Source: Bemisia tabaci (Eukaryota; Arthropoda; Insecta; Hemiptera; Aleyrodidae). Taken from it: a stretch of 64,000 nt of DNA. Shown here piece after piece: positions 18,931 to 32,100 of this stretch. Numbering within the stretch: the stretch's first letter is position 1; each line of letters starts with the position of its first letter. The stretch is from the NCBI RefSeq assembly GCF_918797505.1, contig NC_092793.1, positions 65,095,660 through 65,159,659 on the forward strand, read 5' to 3'. A program made the position numbers and the translations under genes. A model generated the notes under the pieces. The model ran no database searches, was not told the DNA's origin, and was given only the letters and a program-made list of their open reading frames with translations.

Positions 18931-21900
18931 TACAGACTTTAGATAAAATAAAGGAAAAAAGAAACTTATAATGTTGCTGAAGGTCACTAATTACTAGTGA
19001 AAAATGTTCATGTTAAGAAACTAATGATAAGACTAAGTTTCGGAAATTTAAGAATTTATATTCAGTTATTAGAACATAGTAACAAAATTCCTAAAAAGTA
19101 TCACCTTGATGGGGCTTATTAAAAAGTATAGTAGGTACAGAGATAAGTAACAACTGAAAATAGTATAGCATTCAACAGATTGAACTTCGAGTAAATAATT
19201 TAACAAGGATTGTAACAAATAAAATACTTATATGAATTTACAATAAAGGGGTTATTGATTAACTGATTGATAAATATAAATAAAATTAGTAAATCAACTG
19301 GTCACTAGCACGCAGTAAGTATATTTACCACGTTCTTCGCTGTGCAGTTGAATAAACAAAGCAAAGATGATAATAAACAGTTTTCTGATAGGTAAGTAAT
19401 AAAAATAATTCAAATAGAAAGATCAACATTTTTTTAAACTACATAAGTATGATCCAATGTACAGTAAGTAGGACTGTTTCTACCTAGAATATTCCTTCAG
19501 CAAAGTGGAAAAGGGGGTTAAGAAAATAGGGAAGGCAATGGGAATGAGCTTAGTGTTGTAAGTTCAGAACATGAAGACTAAATTTTAATCCTGTAACGAT
19601 AAAATTTTCTTATGACTTTACAATCAAAATGTGAAGGACATGAAGGGGCGGGGGTTATCACAGGCTTGTAAAACACCTATTGAAAAAGATTCCTAAATAT
19701 GAAAAATCACTACCTAACTTAGGCAAAATTACAGATATAATAAGAGGCATACAAAGGATCAACAAATGTTAACAAAATCTTGAGTTCCAGAATAAGACAT
19801 TGTAGAATTTTAAAATTGTTTTGATTTCATTTCTTTCCTTTTATTTTTTGCACCAAGATTCATTACCAACAGTTCAAGAGATACGGTAAATTACTTTCAA
19901 ACAATAGGAGAACGGTTTCTCTTGCACAAAGAGTTCCTGAGATGCGTTCTTTCAATGTGACCTCATAGGCAGTAGGATGATTTTTCCCATTTTCAAAATG
20001 TAATAAAACTAGGACGAGGCATCAAATAATTTCAAACGATGAAATGTGGCCATATGTAATGTGGATAATGACTGTACCAAATTTCATCGAACTCTGGGAG
20101 GATATGGTCAAAATCTTGGCCTGATTGAGTGTGGAATGGCCCTGAGAAAATACAAAAACAATTCCTCCATCATAGCTTTCAAAACCTCTGCTGGGAGGAG
20201 CTGATAACTTATAAAATTCCCTAGAAAGTAAGTCGCTAGTTATGGAATCAAAAAGAAAAAAACTGTACCAGAGGAGTTGTGATGATGACTATAAATGGAT
20301 AAAAATGATTAATGTTACAATGATTTGTGAGTGGGTATTCATAAGAGTAAGTAAGGTCAAATTTCAAAATGAAAGCTGCAAAATTTTAAAAAAATTATTT
20401 CCTTCAAGTCTAATTAGGAAACAAAAGTATTAAGAGAAAAATAAATGTCCAAGAACCTTGCACTTTGCACTTGAAAAAGAGCTACACTGTTGAATTATTG
20501 CCTGCGTTAAGAACTCTCTCTCTTTTTCATGTTTACAAAAGCAAACTTACGATGTAAGGCTATCACAAGAGGCATAAGTAAGTAGTCTGAACTATATTTT
20601 ATACTTTTTGGTGTCAAAAAGAGTACTCCGAAAAAAAAGAGAAACATTGAAGAAGGGTCAGGAGAGAAGTGTATTGCAATAGCTGAATACAGAATATTGC
20701 AAATCTTTGATAAATTGCCCTTTATTACCTAGGTAAGTATAATAATAAACAGAAAAAAAAATTCCTTTGAGAATAAAATTACCACAGGCTAGATAGGTAC
20801 TTAAGTAAATAAATAAATAGATAAATAAATTAAACAATTAATTAATTCAAAATAAAGATTTAAACTTAATTTACAGAGGTAAATAAATAAATAAACTGGT
20901 TGATTCAGCGATAGAAAGACCAATACAGAGGCATATAGCTACCATACCAATGCAACAAATATATGGGAAAATTGGGGTAGATAGTACGGTAAAAAAAAAA
21001 AGTAAAAAAAGAATATAGGCTGACAAGAAACGGGAGCATTTGAAGTGCATATTAGCATATTAGTATAACTCCGGCTTGATTAATTTTTAAAAGGACCTCA
21101 ACCTCGGTAGTGACAAACGAAAAATATTTCTGCTCTAGACTTCAAACATGATTGAGAGTGCAACTCTATTCTTGATGGGTGTGTTTTCAAACATGATTGA
21201 GAGTGCAACTCTATTCTTGATGGGTGTGTTTTAAAATTAATAAGACTGTAATTAGTAAACGGTAGTAAAACTAAACACCTCCTTGTTTCCAGAATAAGCA
21301 CTAAATGATCTGAAGCTTTAAGAACGATAAAAACTAAATTCAAAAGATTTTTGAACATGGTACAGGTAAAAAATTAAAACTTCTTGAACTGCTATGAAGA
21401 ATTTCTGAGATAAAAAAGCCATCTTAATAGAATTTTAAGTGGTTTGAAAAATTAATTTTAAAATTCAAAATTGATGTCAAAGAACATATGAAATTTCCAC
21501 AGGTGAAAACTTCAACATGATGAAAGAAAGAGAATCAGCCAAAGGTATGTACACCTACAAAGTTCCCAAATTTAAAAATTTTACAATTAAGATAATGAAA
21601 ATTCATGAAAGAAAGATTTTGTTGCGATGAAAGGAAAACATAGCAACAGTGAAACTGCAGGAACATGTATCTCATTTGAGATGTTTCAATGTGTGTATGC
21701 ATTGTATTTCTTCTGAGGCATACAAACCAACACTATTATCTGTAATTTTTACAGCATAATAATCCCACCAAGAATAAAAGTTGGGGAAGCTCTGAAGAAA
21801 TGGTGTAGGGAATTTTTCTGGGAGAATAATACAGAATTGCAATATTATTGTAAACCAAATACCCGTTCCTGCAGTTTCACCATCACTGGAGAGGGGGTAC

Positions 21901-23695
21901 ATAATAAGCAAAGAACTCCAACATAAATTGTCCAGCAAAAACAGCCAATAACGATTATTATGTGTGGAAAAATATGATATAGTTAGTGAGGAAGTATGCT
22001 CAGATATTTAAAAGCATTATAACCACCATATGCACGCTGAAAACACTTCAACAGTGTTTGCATACTTCACTACTGCAGTGTATAGCCGCAGAAAATGGGT
22101 AAATAAAACTTTGGTAGAAAAAGGGAAACTCTGATGATAGAGGAAAATAATTTTGAAGGCAAAGACATACACCCACGTATATTATAAAATTCAATTAGGT
22201 ATGAAAGCCAAAGAGTTATTTTCAGATTCACCTGCAATTTTTTAAAAAGTGTTCAACCTGCTTCGACATTGCCAAAATATGTATGCAGGACAATAAATCC
22301 CTTAAAGACTAATTTTCATCAATATTAAAATTTCCTAAGAAAAAATCAAGAAAACATTCTCAACACACTCTCTGGCAATGATTCCAGCTTTGACTGATTT
22401 AAGTGTACGCAGTGTGGTATTACTCAAAATTATTTGCGATAAAAAAAAGAATACATACTGTTCACACTACAGTTATCTTGGTGTTTGTACATCATGAAGA
22501 CAAGTGTTTAATTGATAAGGATCATCATTCTCTCTAAAATACACTTACACAATTTTAGGGGGAACATAAACTGCTTTCCTTTACTTTGATGAATAAATTG
22601 AGAGATATCTTTTAAACAGTACTCACCATCAGTTAGAGGCCAAAACTGAACATTCGAAAAGCTTGAAAATCAGTAGGTAAGTATTACATACACAGGAACT
22701 TCTTTATACAATGAGTAAAATTACAATAGAAATCACATCTCTCTGAGGATGTGAGAGGCACCAGTTAGGTGTAAACCTAAAAACTTGATTGCAGGATAAT
22801 TAGCACTTATTTTCCAGAAATACCTATTCAACAAAATTCCAAACCCAGACAAAATGAAAAATTGAAAATTCAAGAGAACAATTAAAGCAGATAAGATGAT
22901 AATAGGGCCATGCCACTGTGCCATGAATTTTTTAAGAAACTTCGATTTCCCCTAGGTACAAATAAGATCCTGAGGGACTTTGATGAATAATAAATAAAGG
23001 AGTATGTATGAAATGATTTAACTTCATGAAAAGATACTTTTCTCACAGAACATTTTGTTAAGGCCTGCTTTATAGGGAGAAAAACCTGGAATGACTTAGG
23101 TAAGGTAGGTTCTTAAAAGAAACATCAATTCATTCCAATTATAAAAACAATTCATTTTTTCTTTTTTTAACATTACCGATACTTGGATAAGGAATACCGA
23201 GGTGATTAAAAAATTTAAAAAAAAAAAAAAAATTAAGTAAGGAAATAAAATTAATGTACTTCAGTATGACAATTTTGGAACTAAAAGCTTGTAGTTTCTA
23301 AGAAATTTAAAACGAACACACATTCAACACTAGTGAATTAATCTGACAAGCAGGAAGTTTCAAGGGTTTGTAATAGTTCAGTTATTAAGTAAAAAATTAA
23401 TTTTGATTGTAACTGAGTTGAGGAGAAAAGTATGTACCTAGGTACTTCCCTTCTTCACAAAGGTTACAAATTAATGCGGAACAAGCCCTTATCAAAATAA
23501 ATTGTTTTACAAAGGAATATTTGTTATGGCTTCTTATCATGCTGATCGAGTGTTTAAAAAACAAATTTTTACCTGATGAACCATGATCCAAACAGTGATA
23601 CTTTTACAATCAGGTAACACCAAACTTCACTTTTTACCAAGGTAAATCAACACTTTCGGCCCTTAGTGCTGTTCAATTCTCATTCAATTACAGTT
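18931..23695. other. AT-rich stretch downstream of the SOCS gene
   Basis: Part of this may be the 3' untranslated region of the minus-strand SOCS gene, but no polyadenylation motif on that strand is convincingly placed just after its stop. Apart from the 45-bp duplication at 21141 and ATAA microsatellites near 20808-20900, I see no gene or element. Confidence 0.45.
21141..21230. repeat. Exact 45-bp tandem duplication
   Basis: The unit beginning TTCAAACATGATTGAGAGTG occurs twice in succession without a difference, which indicates a recent slippage or duplication event. Confidence 0.85.
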
Positions 23696-25141
23696 TTACT
23701 GTTCTGGATCTAACACACGGACTCTTAGTCTTTGCTTGTAGTGATACTCTTTTAAATAGGATTTTAATACTTTTGGAAGTTGCAATTGATTTATACCATC
23801 GTAATTGATGTGGCTGCAAATTGTTGCCCTACAAAGATGTTGGAGAGGAAAGGGAAAGTTTCGATGCAAAGGTATTGTGAGCTGCGGTTCATAATACATT
23901 AAACATGATAAATTTTTATAATGTTCTATTAATCCGCAGACTGTGGATGATGCAAAAACCTCAGGATCTCTGCAGTCAAAACTGAACCTATGATTCCACT
24001 GTTCTATACGAGCATGAAGGGATCTACTATATTTACGAAAGCTAACTGAAAATAAATACTCTTCTTGTGCTGAGTCTCGTAATAGAAATGCTCCTTCAGG
24101 TAACCCTTCAAGTAATCTCTCGGCCTCATAACGGTCCATTTTCCCCCAATAAAATGAGCAAGAGGTTATCTGAAGTAAATCAGGCACAAGGCAATGCATG
24201 TAGTCTACCTGAGTATGAGCTTGTGGTGTATTTTCTAACTGAGAAAGAGCTGATAATGCGGCTGAATGGAGTAGAGCTGTAAAACTATCTAGAGCTGAGG
24301 ATAGCAACTGCTCGGGATTGACCAGATGGATATGGGACTTATAGCCTGGAGGTGGCTCAACACCTTCAGCTATTTCTCTTGCTCGCTCTTTCCTTGCTTT
24401 CTCATCATAATCTTCGATAGGGTAGTTTTCAAAATTGAATTTAGCTAAGTCTATTATGGGCTCGATGATTCGGTTTTTTTCTCCTTCGCAGCATTTATCA
24501 ACTTCACTTCTCCCTGACACAGGGGATTCAACGACAAAATCTGCTTGAAAGGGAAAACTTCTACTTTTGAACCCCTGGTACCCAGTGCAAACACAAGAAT
24601 CACAGCTAATATTGTTATCAGGTAAATCACTGTCCATAGTGCCGGAACCAGCAGTACCAGCTTTCAGGCGGGTGTGATTGAATTTTAAGACCCAATGATT
24701 CCGTTTTTTCTTGCATTGACTACTTGAGCTAGGGTCTTTAAAAGATTTTGAAAATTTGTTCTCACTTGTATCAAATTTAACCATAGAGTCTGATTTAGAC
24801 GTACCTTCAGGTTCTGGACTTGACAAGCTGCATGCAGCAGATGTGTTATAAGTTGCTGGCTCTTCTGCCTCTTGGGCTGAATCATTCTTATTTCCGTTTC
24901 CTTCCAATATCCGATTGTCACACGTACTGATGTGAACAGGGTCATACAGCTCATTGACGTTGACTGGCGCTGGAGTGATGTTACCATTGCTGTCGCTACC
25001 AGCTGACTGATTCACACTGAAATTAGCTTCACTTACATCCTTCCTGTTGATAGTGTTGTACTTTCTGTTAGACTGTCTGCTTCCTTCCCATCTACTTCTC
25101 ATTTTGAAACTTTTCTTGAATTCACTAAATTTTTGGCCCAT
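23696..25141 (-). CDS. Socs5-like: Suppressor of cytokine signalling, SOCS4/5-type
   Basis: SOCS proteins bind activated cytokine receptors and JAKs through an SH2 domain and recruit an Elongin B/C-Cullin 5 ubiquitin ligase through the SOCS box, shutting down JAK/STAT (and for this class EGFR) signalling in the cytosol. From the ATG at 25141 the frame encodes 481 residues, the usual SOCS4/5 length class. The first ~300 residues are low-similarity. A conserved block ([14 protein letters not shown], then LVPDLLQI) precedes the SH2 domain at about 331-428 (FLLRDS with the phosphotyrosine-binding Arg near 355). The SOCS box (about 431-470) has BC-box [10 protein letters not shown] and a Cullin-box-like LPKVLKSYL. 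The frame is open 11 codons upstream, without an ATG, to a likely 3' splice site (TTTTACTATCCACAG ending at 25174), so a 5' non-coding exon probably exists. Socs36E is the Drosophila relative. Divergent to TAF5. Confidence 0.93.
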   Translation of the reverse strand: MGQKFSEFKKSFKMRSRWEGSRQSNRKYNTINRKDVSEANFSVNQSAGSDSNGNITPAPVNVNELYDPVHISTCDNRILEGNGNKNDSAQEAEEPATYNTSAACSLSSPEPEGTSKSDSMVKFDTSENKFSKSFKDPSSSSQCKKKRNHWVLKFNHTRLKAGTAGSGTMDSDLPDNNISCDSCVCTGYQGFKSRSFPFQADFVVESPVSGRSEVDKCCEGEKNRIIEPIIDLAKFNFENYPIEDYDEKARKERAREIAEGVEPPPGYKSHIHLVNPEQLLSSALDSFTALLHSAALSALSQLENTPQAHTQVDYMHCLVPDLLQITSCSFYWGKMDRYEAERLLEGLPEGAFLLRDSAQEEYLFSVSFRKYSRSLHARIEQWNHRFSFDCRDPEVFASSTVCGLIEHYKNLSCLMYYEPQLTIPLHRNFPFPLQHLCRATICSHINYDGINQLQLPKVLKSYLKEYHYKQRLRVRVLDPEQ

Positions 25142-26110
25142 TGTAGGGTGACAAGAGGCTAGAACATTGGCCACTGTGGATAGTAAAAGAATGAGTCATT
25201 CTCTAGAGTTTTAATTCTCTGAGATTAAAATGGCATCAAAATGATTGTTCCATGGTGCCAGAGAAGCAAAATTTACACAGAAACTAGAGTTGCGCGACTT
25301 ATCCGATAATAAGGTCACGGTGCGGGTTCTGAATAAGTGCTTTCACATTGGATCAAAATAAATCCCAGTCAAGACTTTTGAGTACGACACTGAATCCTTT
25401 AATGATTGATGAACAGGAAACACGCACGATATGCTGGACCAATCAGTAATAATGCACAGTGAGTTATCAAGTCGGACCGTGTCGGACGAAAGAGAGTCAA
25501 GTATCGCGTATCGCGAAAATTCACTTCAAGTTTAAACTTGTTCTACCTCAACATCATGACGGACGATCAGACGATGATGATTGTTTCGCCATGTTTATTT
25601 TCTTTCACCCTTTCCCTTATTCCCGCTTTTTCCCTTTTCTTCTCTTTATTCCTCCCATTTTTCCCTCTTAAAATCAATCTTACCGCTACTTTGAGAAAGA
25701 AATTACTTTTTTCAAAAAAAATCTCTCGTTATTATTCTTAGAGATATCTCAAGGGCACTCTCAGTTCAGACCAATTTTCATTTTTTACGTCTGATGGAGA
25801 GTTTGCTTTGGTAATTTTCGGAAAATCTTTCCGTTTTTTACTTGTTCCTGCCGTTTGCGTTCGTACTGTTGTTCGTACCATGTTCACGCATATTTTGCCT
25901 TTCTGCAAACTTGACTCATCATTCCCTGACAACAACAACAACTGATGTTTACCAACAAAATGTGAACGTTCACAATGGTCCAAAATATTCCTAAGCTGTT
26001 GGAAATTTTGATAATTCACCTTATTTCTAGCGTCTCTACCCCTTAGTCATTCTTTTGACTTTAAAATTTAATTCTTCTGTGCATTCTCGGCTGCTAATTT
26101 TTTAGTTCAA
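25142..26110. promoter_or_regulatory. SOCS/TAF5 divergent intergenic region
   Basis: The start codons of the minus-strand SOCS gene and plus-strand TAF5 lie about 970 bp apart, so their promoters share or adjoin this region; part of it is probably the first SOCS intron. No TATA box stands out. A minus-strand frame of 93 codons (25738-26019) is open but unrecognised. Confidence 0.5.
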
Positions 26111-29100
26111 ATGTCATCCATCACTGCAGACGCTGCAAGTGCCCCGACGGAGGAGAAGAATGGGCCCGGTCAACCAGACAAAAATACTGTCTTAGCGCTA
26201 CTCCAGCTCCTGAGGAAGTATAATCTAAAGGTATTATTATCATTTCAAATATCCATTCTTTTTTATAGATGCCATTGGTTTTTCTATGAATCAGAAGTTT
26301 CTGAAGGAAGTGCTGCACTACACCAGGGTTTCTCCAACGCCACAAACGAACCTGGCATCAATAGTTATGCCGTTTCATGCAGATGAAATACACATTCAAT
26401 CTGCAGCTGAGAGAGTTAGTCATGATCCTATTAACTTTGATGATGAAGGAACTGATACTACTCTGTCGAAAATGTGCCAAACTCAAATTGTTGCATCAGG
26501 AAGACTCTGTCTTGGGTGAATGTAAGTAAGTGATCTAGGGAAAAGATTCATCATCATATAACGCTGTTTCACAGTCTATATCTTTGAGCAGTTTTATATA
26601 TTGTAGTCACAACAAATCTTATATTTAGCTTTAGCCACGAGCAGCAATGCAAAACAATCCAAATATATAGGAAAATGCAGTCTTTTTAAAATGAAAAACT
26701 TTTTCGGAAATCTTTCTATAGAGTTAGTTCGAAATGAGGATCCAGGGGCTCCAAGGATTAAAGTGATTACACCCTCATTCACTAATTATTATGAAGTCAA
26801 AGTTTGCATTGCGGCCGCGTTGCAAGGAGTTGGAATTTAAACCCCCGAGGATGAAGTCTCACGCAATGCTTATGCACCTCATAATGGGTCTGTTGCAAAC
26901 TTTTGCTAGAGCAATAATAAGAGCTGTTACTCGTAGAAATTGTTTCAAAAATCACGAGCGCATCGGCAAAGTCTGAAATGCACTCCTAACTTCACAGCTT
27001 GCTTAAGAAATTCGCATTTTTTGGTGCTTTCCGCTTCTGAAAAGATACCACGGCACAGGTGAACATTTCATTAGAGGAGTCATTCCATCCAACCCTTGCT
27101 CACAAGAATACTACGAAATATTCAACGTAGCCAACACCAATCTGCCAAAACACATGTGACGGGACGATGATTCTAACCACCTGATAACATTTGATGTGTT
27201 TACATTCACATTTTCTCGTGTTTATAGATATACTCCTTGATTAAACTCTCACTCTCCTCAACTTGCGCGCGAAAGCGTTGGCCATGTTGAGCAGGGATTG
27301 ATTGGAACGACTCCTCTAACGAAATGTTCACCTGTGCCTTGGTATCCTTTTTGAAGCGGGAAGCTTAAAAAACCGCAAATTTCTTACGCACATTGTGAAG
27401 TTAGGAGTGCATTTGAGAGTTTGCCAATGCGCTCATCGTGATTTTTGAGACATTATCTATAAAAAACAACTCCTATTTTTGCTCTAGCAAAAGTTTGCAA
27501 CAGGCCCATTTAATGAAAGGAAAGAATCTTGGCAACTCATGATTTTTTTGTATCTCTGTTAAACACTTGAATGTGAATAATATAGGCTACAGAGGAAAGT
27601 TTGAAGAATGAAGCAAAACTGTCAGAACTACCCTCAACGCAGTCTACCTCTGACTCGGATGTTACAAATGTCCTTTCAGCCTACAAAAGTGAAGGTGACC
27701 CACAAAAGTATGAAGAAGCTTACATTGACCTAAAACAATTCATAGAAGGAGCTCTTGATGTTTACAAGGTAATTATGAGTTGGTACTTACAACTGAACTG
27801 TTAAATTCCTGAAACCAGCAGATATAAGACCTTTACAATTTTTCACTGCCAAAAAGAGAAAACATTTTTTTTTGACTGGTAAATAATGAACCCTAAAAAC
27901 TTTCTCTGTTGAAAATCTTTGGTAAAGCATGAACTTATTTTTTTTTGTTTTTTTTTCTTGGACACTTCAGGTAGGCCTCAAGGGCTAATCCCATTCAATT
28001 CCACCTACCTTCCCTACTTGTCATATTAACCTATTTTATAATCCAAATTCCTTCCACCTATAACACTTGGGCAACAACTCTCCATCACCCCAATTAGCTT
28101 CCTGAAACCTAACCATCCCTCTAACTACCATTTTCTTGAAACCCTTAATATCTTATTGTTCCCTCTTGTCACAACCAAACACCGAGGAATCTCTCATTCC
28201 TTTAAAGAGTAACATCCTATCAACTAATTCATCATCACTAAACTTAACCTCCACTCGGCTTCCTACCCTCCTATCCTTTATTTCTACCAAATTTATCATC
28301 CCTCATGAGCAACTCTCCCTTCCATTTTATTAGAGAGCAGAGAGTATAGAAGGTATAGACCTTCTACACTCTCTGTTAGAGAGTTTTGAGTTGGCAGTGA
28401 TGAAGTACTTACATTATTGCACCATTATGTTTGAGCCCCCTATACAATTTGAACAGCTGTTTCACGTACACCACACTTCCTTAATTTTGAAATTAACATT
28501 GAATACAAATAGGCAAAATTACTCATTTTCTATGGTTCAATTATTTCATCATCTTCTCTTTTCAGCATGAGCTCCATACAGTTATGTATCCAATATTTGT
28601 GCACATGTATTTGGAATTGGTCTACAATTCACATGAAGAGGAAGCAGTTAAATTTTTGGAAAAGTTTCGAAAGGATCAAGAACCTTACTATGAAGATGAT
28701 ATAAGAAAGATCAGTCAGGTCACAAAAAGAGAGCACATGAAAGGCAATGAGCTAATCGATACTTTTACGTAAGTTGATAAAGATGTATCTCTATTAGTAT
28801 GATGAAGATTTTAGAATTTCATGTAATTTACTTTGCTGATTCAAAGTGTCCGAAATGTCCAAAAGAGTATGTGCCGATAAAATTTGCAGTCCCCAAAAAA
28901 GCAAGTAACAAACACAGACTGTGGATGGTTCTTGAATAATTTGTGGCTATTGGTCCAGGGAAATCCATCAACTTCACCTCCAAAAAGATTAGATATTACC
29001 TAGTTCAAAATTTTCAAATATTTTCAGTTTTTAAAAGTATTTTAAACTATGAAATTTGTCCGGTGCATTTTTCATTATACCTAATCAGGAGTGCCATTTA

Positions 29101-32100
29101 AGGGGGGGGGGGGGGGAGGGAGCTCATGAAGATAATTGCAAGAAATTAGTAAAATTCCTGTTTTCTTTTTTTTAAATTAGGTCAAATGAATTTATCATAC
29201 GAATGTCCAGAGATGCTCTATCAATTTTAAAGCGACATTTACAAGAAAAAAAACACAATGTGCTGTCAAATGTGGTGCAAGAACATCTGTACTTTGATAT
29301 GTACGAAGGTGTTGCTCGCAATAAACAACAAATTGATGCAACCGCTGGTGCAATGATTGGTGAAGCTACTAGACAGGGTAATATTTGATTCAAAACTTTA
29401 ATTTATCATTAAATCCTCTGTGTACGTTTGACCACAGTGTTCCTTGTACTTGAAAATTTCTGGAAGGTGGCCTACGATTAAGTAATTTACCTTTTCTCTC
29501 CAGAAAATGCACACAAATTTTTGCAAACTTTATGTGTAATGTCGATTGCTCTCTCAGTTTGAGAGATACTTTTTTAGTTTATTTAAAAATGATGAAAGCT
29601 TTCAGAAATCATACTACCATTACCAATAAAATCAACAGTATGTTAAAAAGAAGCATGTATTAGAGTCCATGCCAAATGAATCTGAGCACTTGCAGAGTGC
29701 AACAAAAGATCTGCCATCTTCATTCTAGTATTTAGTTTCTATGCAAAAATGAAAATGTAACTCTAAATGCTTTCTCACTAGAAAAGAGGCTGTGGAACTT
29801 ATTTTTTATCAAAGCTAATAATCTTGTATCATGCTTATTTAAATTATGCATGTTGAAAGCTCTCTTGGTTGATATTTTTGCAGTGATTTTTTTACATCTC
29901 TTTTAGAAAAGATGAGAAAGTTCTAGCACAGTCAATGAAAAGCTCAATAAACATAGGCACATTAACGGATTAAATCTTTGTATAAGAGAGCAAGGAAAGC
30001 TAACAAAACTGCAGAGAGAAAATTAGTGCAAATAGATTAAACAAATCTCAGTATGCCCTGAGACCATACATGAAGGAGCATTCAACAGGCATTTGAAGGA
30101 CCAGTAGACAGACTTAGAATCCGAGAAATATGAAACATGCTGTCTCATCAAATTTCATGCAGAACTTGTTTACCATATCACAAATCTTCCATCACAGCTT
30201 TTTAGTGAGAGACTAGGGTTAATTTGTTTACATACAAATCTTTTTATTCAAATTTTTTATCAGTGGGAAAATTAAGATTGATGTTGATTAAAATGCCCGA
30301 AGAAAACCCGATACTACCTCAATAAAAATAAATGGTGTGATTAGTAATCTCTATGATTTTAATCAGAATGTACTTAGTTCTGTGTTTTCTCAGGGAAGTG
30401 TGCAAAAAGCTAGGAGCATCCTGATTTTTATTCGTCTCTTATACATGTCGCAACCAAAAGCATGTAATAAATCTTGTATGTGCTCTTTGTCAACTCTGTG
30501 ACTTCATCATTTTTTTTCCTTCAGACAACAAATCTAAAGTCTATTATGGGATGCCAAAAGAACCAGACATTCAACTGTCAGTTCTGGTAGAAGAAGAGGA
30601 AGATGGGGATGGTGGAGAAGGAGATAAACCAAAGAAGAAGAAGGCAAAAAAAGACACATTATTCAGCAGAAAGACCAAATCAGATCCTAATGCTCCTCCG
30701 ATAGACCGAATGCCTTTACCAGAATTGTAAGGGAAATTTTTTGGGTTTATTCAGGAAAATCGGGTTAGAAAGGTAGAACAGTTTTAGTCTGCCTTACCTC
30801 TATCTATATTGAACTAAGAATAATTCACAAGTAGTATGCAATTCCTCCAAAGTCATGCATTAAAGTGGTTCTTTTTCATATTTTCTTTAATGTAAGTAAG
30901 GATATGTACAAACACAGGGTGTCTACAGGTCTGGAATTTCCGCTAAGTCCGGAAATAGCACCGATTTTTTAAGGGCGGTCCGGAAGTACTGAAAAAGTGC
31001 GGAAAATCAGCGAGAAAGTCCGAATTTTTTTTCATTTTTGTCGCAATTTGAGGAAGAAATTAAAATTTTTGAAATATTTCGAATTTCGTCGAGTGGAGGT
31101 ACCGAAAAAGTATTGAATGTTTCGTCAAGGAGGTACTGAATTCTTAAGAATGTACTGAAAAAGTACTGTAAAAGTACTGATTTTTGGCCAGCCTGTGTTA
31201 GTCGACACCCTGAAACATCAAACGATGAAACTGTCTTATGATGAAGAAACGGGCCTGTGTTCCAGTACGCTCTTTTAAAAGTGTAGCCCTATTGACAGGC
31301 CCGCCACAAGGGGGGGGATACTGGGTCCTCGGTACCGGGGCCCGTGACGCAGGTGACAATCCCCTACGAATTCATGTGTAATCCTTGTCTCGTAAGGAAA
31401 AGTGAAAAAATGGCCCTAAAAATTTCGCAAAAGATGAATGAAGTTTCAAATACACGCTAGGGCAAAATAAAATTTGTCTTACTTTTTTAGAGATTCTATC
31501 TATTTTCAAGATTTTGAGTATATGTAGAATGATATTTTGAGTAACTGCGTTTCATTTTCTTCTGTTGTCGGATGCTAAGAGGCCCCTGTCCGGGCATTCT
31601 CGACTTCAATGGCTCAACTCCCTTGCCATAGACGTACAAAAGGGGAGTCCAGGGGGCCCGGCTCCCCCTAGAATTGAAAAGTATCATCTGCCCCCCTCAA
31701 AAAAATTTTTATAGATGTTTTGAATGCAACAGTTCGAAAGTATTTGGTGCTGAAAGTAAAAAAAAGCGTAATTATTCTGCAGAAATTGATGGAAAATCTC
31801 CATCATAAGAGCTTCAAAATGCGTCCAAATAGATTTAAAATTTCAAAAATTTCCCGGGGGAGGCCCCGCGGACCCCCCTCTGTGCTAGGGGCCCGGGCCA
31901 GGAATCTGGTACCAGGGCCCGAGATGGGATGTGGCGGGCCTGCCTATTGATAGCATTAGATTTTTTGGTGTGGTGCATTGAAATTCATACTTGGCCAAAC
32001 TTACAAATTTGAATAGAAGGATGGAACCGTAGATGTAGATTCATGCATCAGAAATTTACCAAAACTTGAAATTAATTCTGTCATTTTATATAGGTCGACA

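Noticed and set aside
25172..25174. GTG as start of the SOCS gene
   Set aside because: Eukaryotic initiation at GTG is unlikely; an in-frame ATG follows at 25141 and a 3' splice site abuts the GTG.
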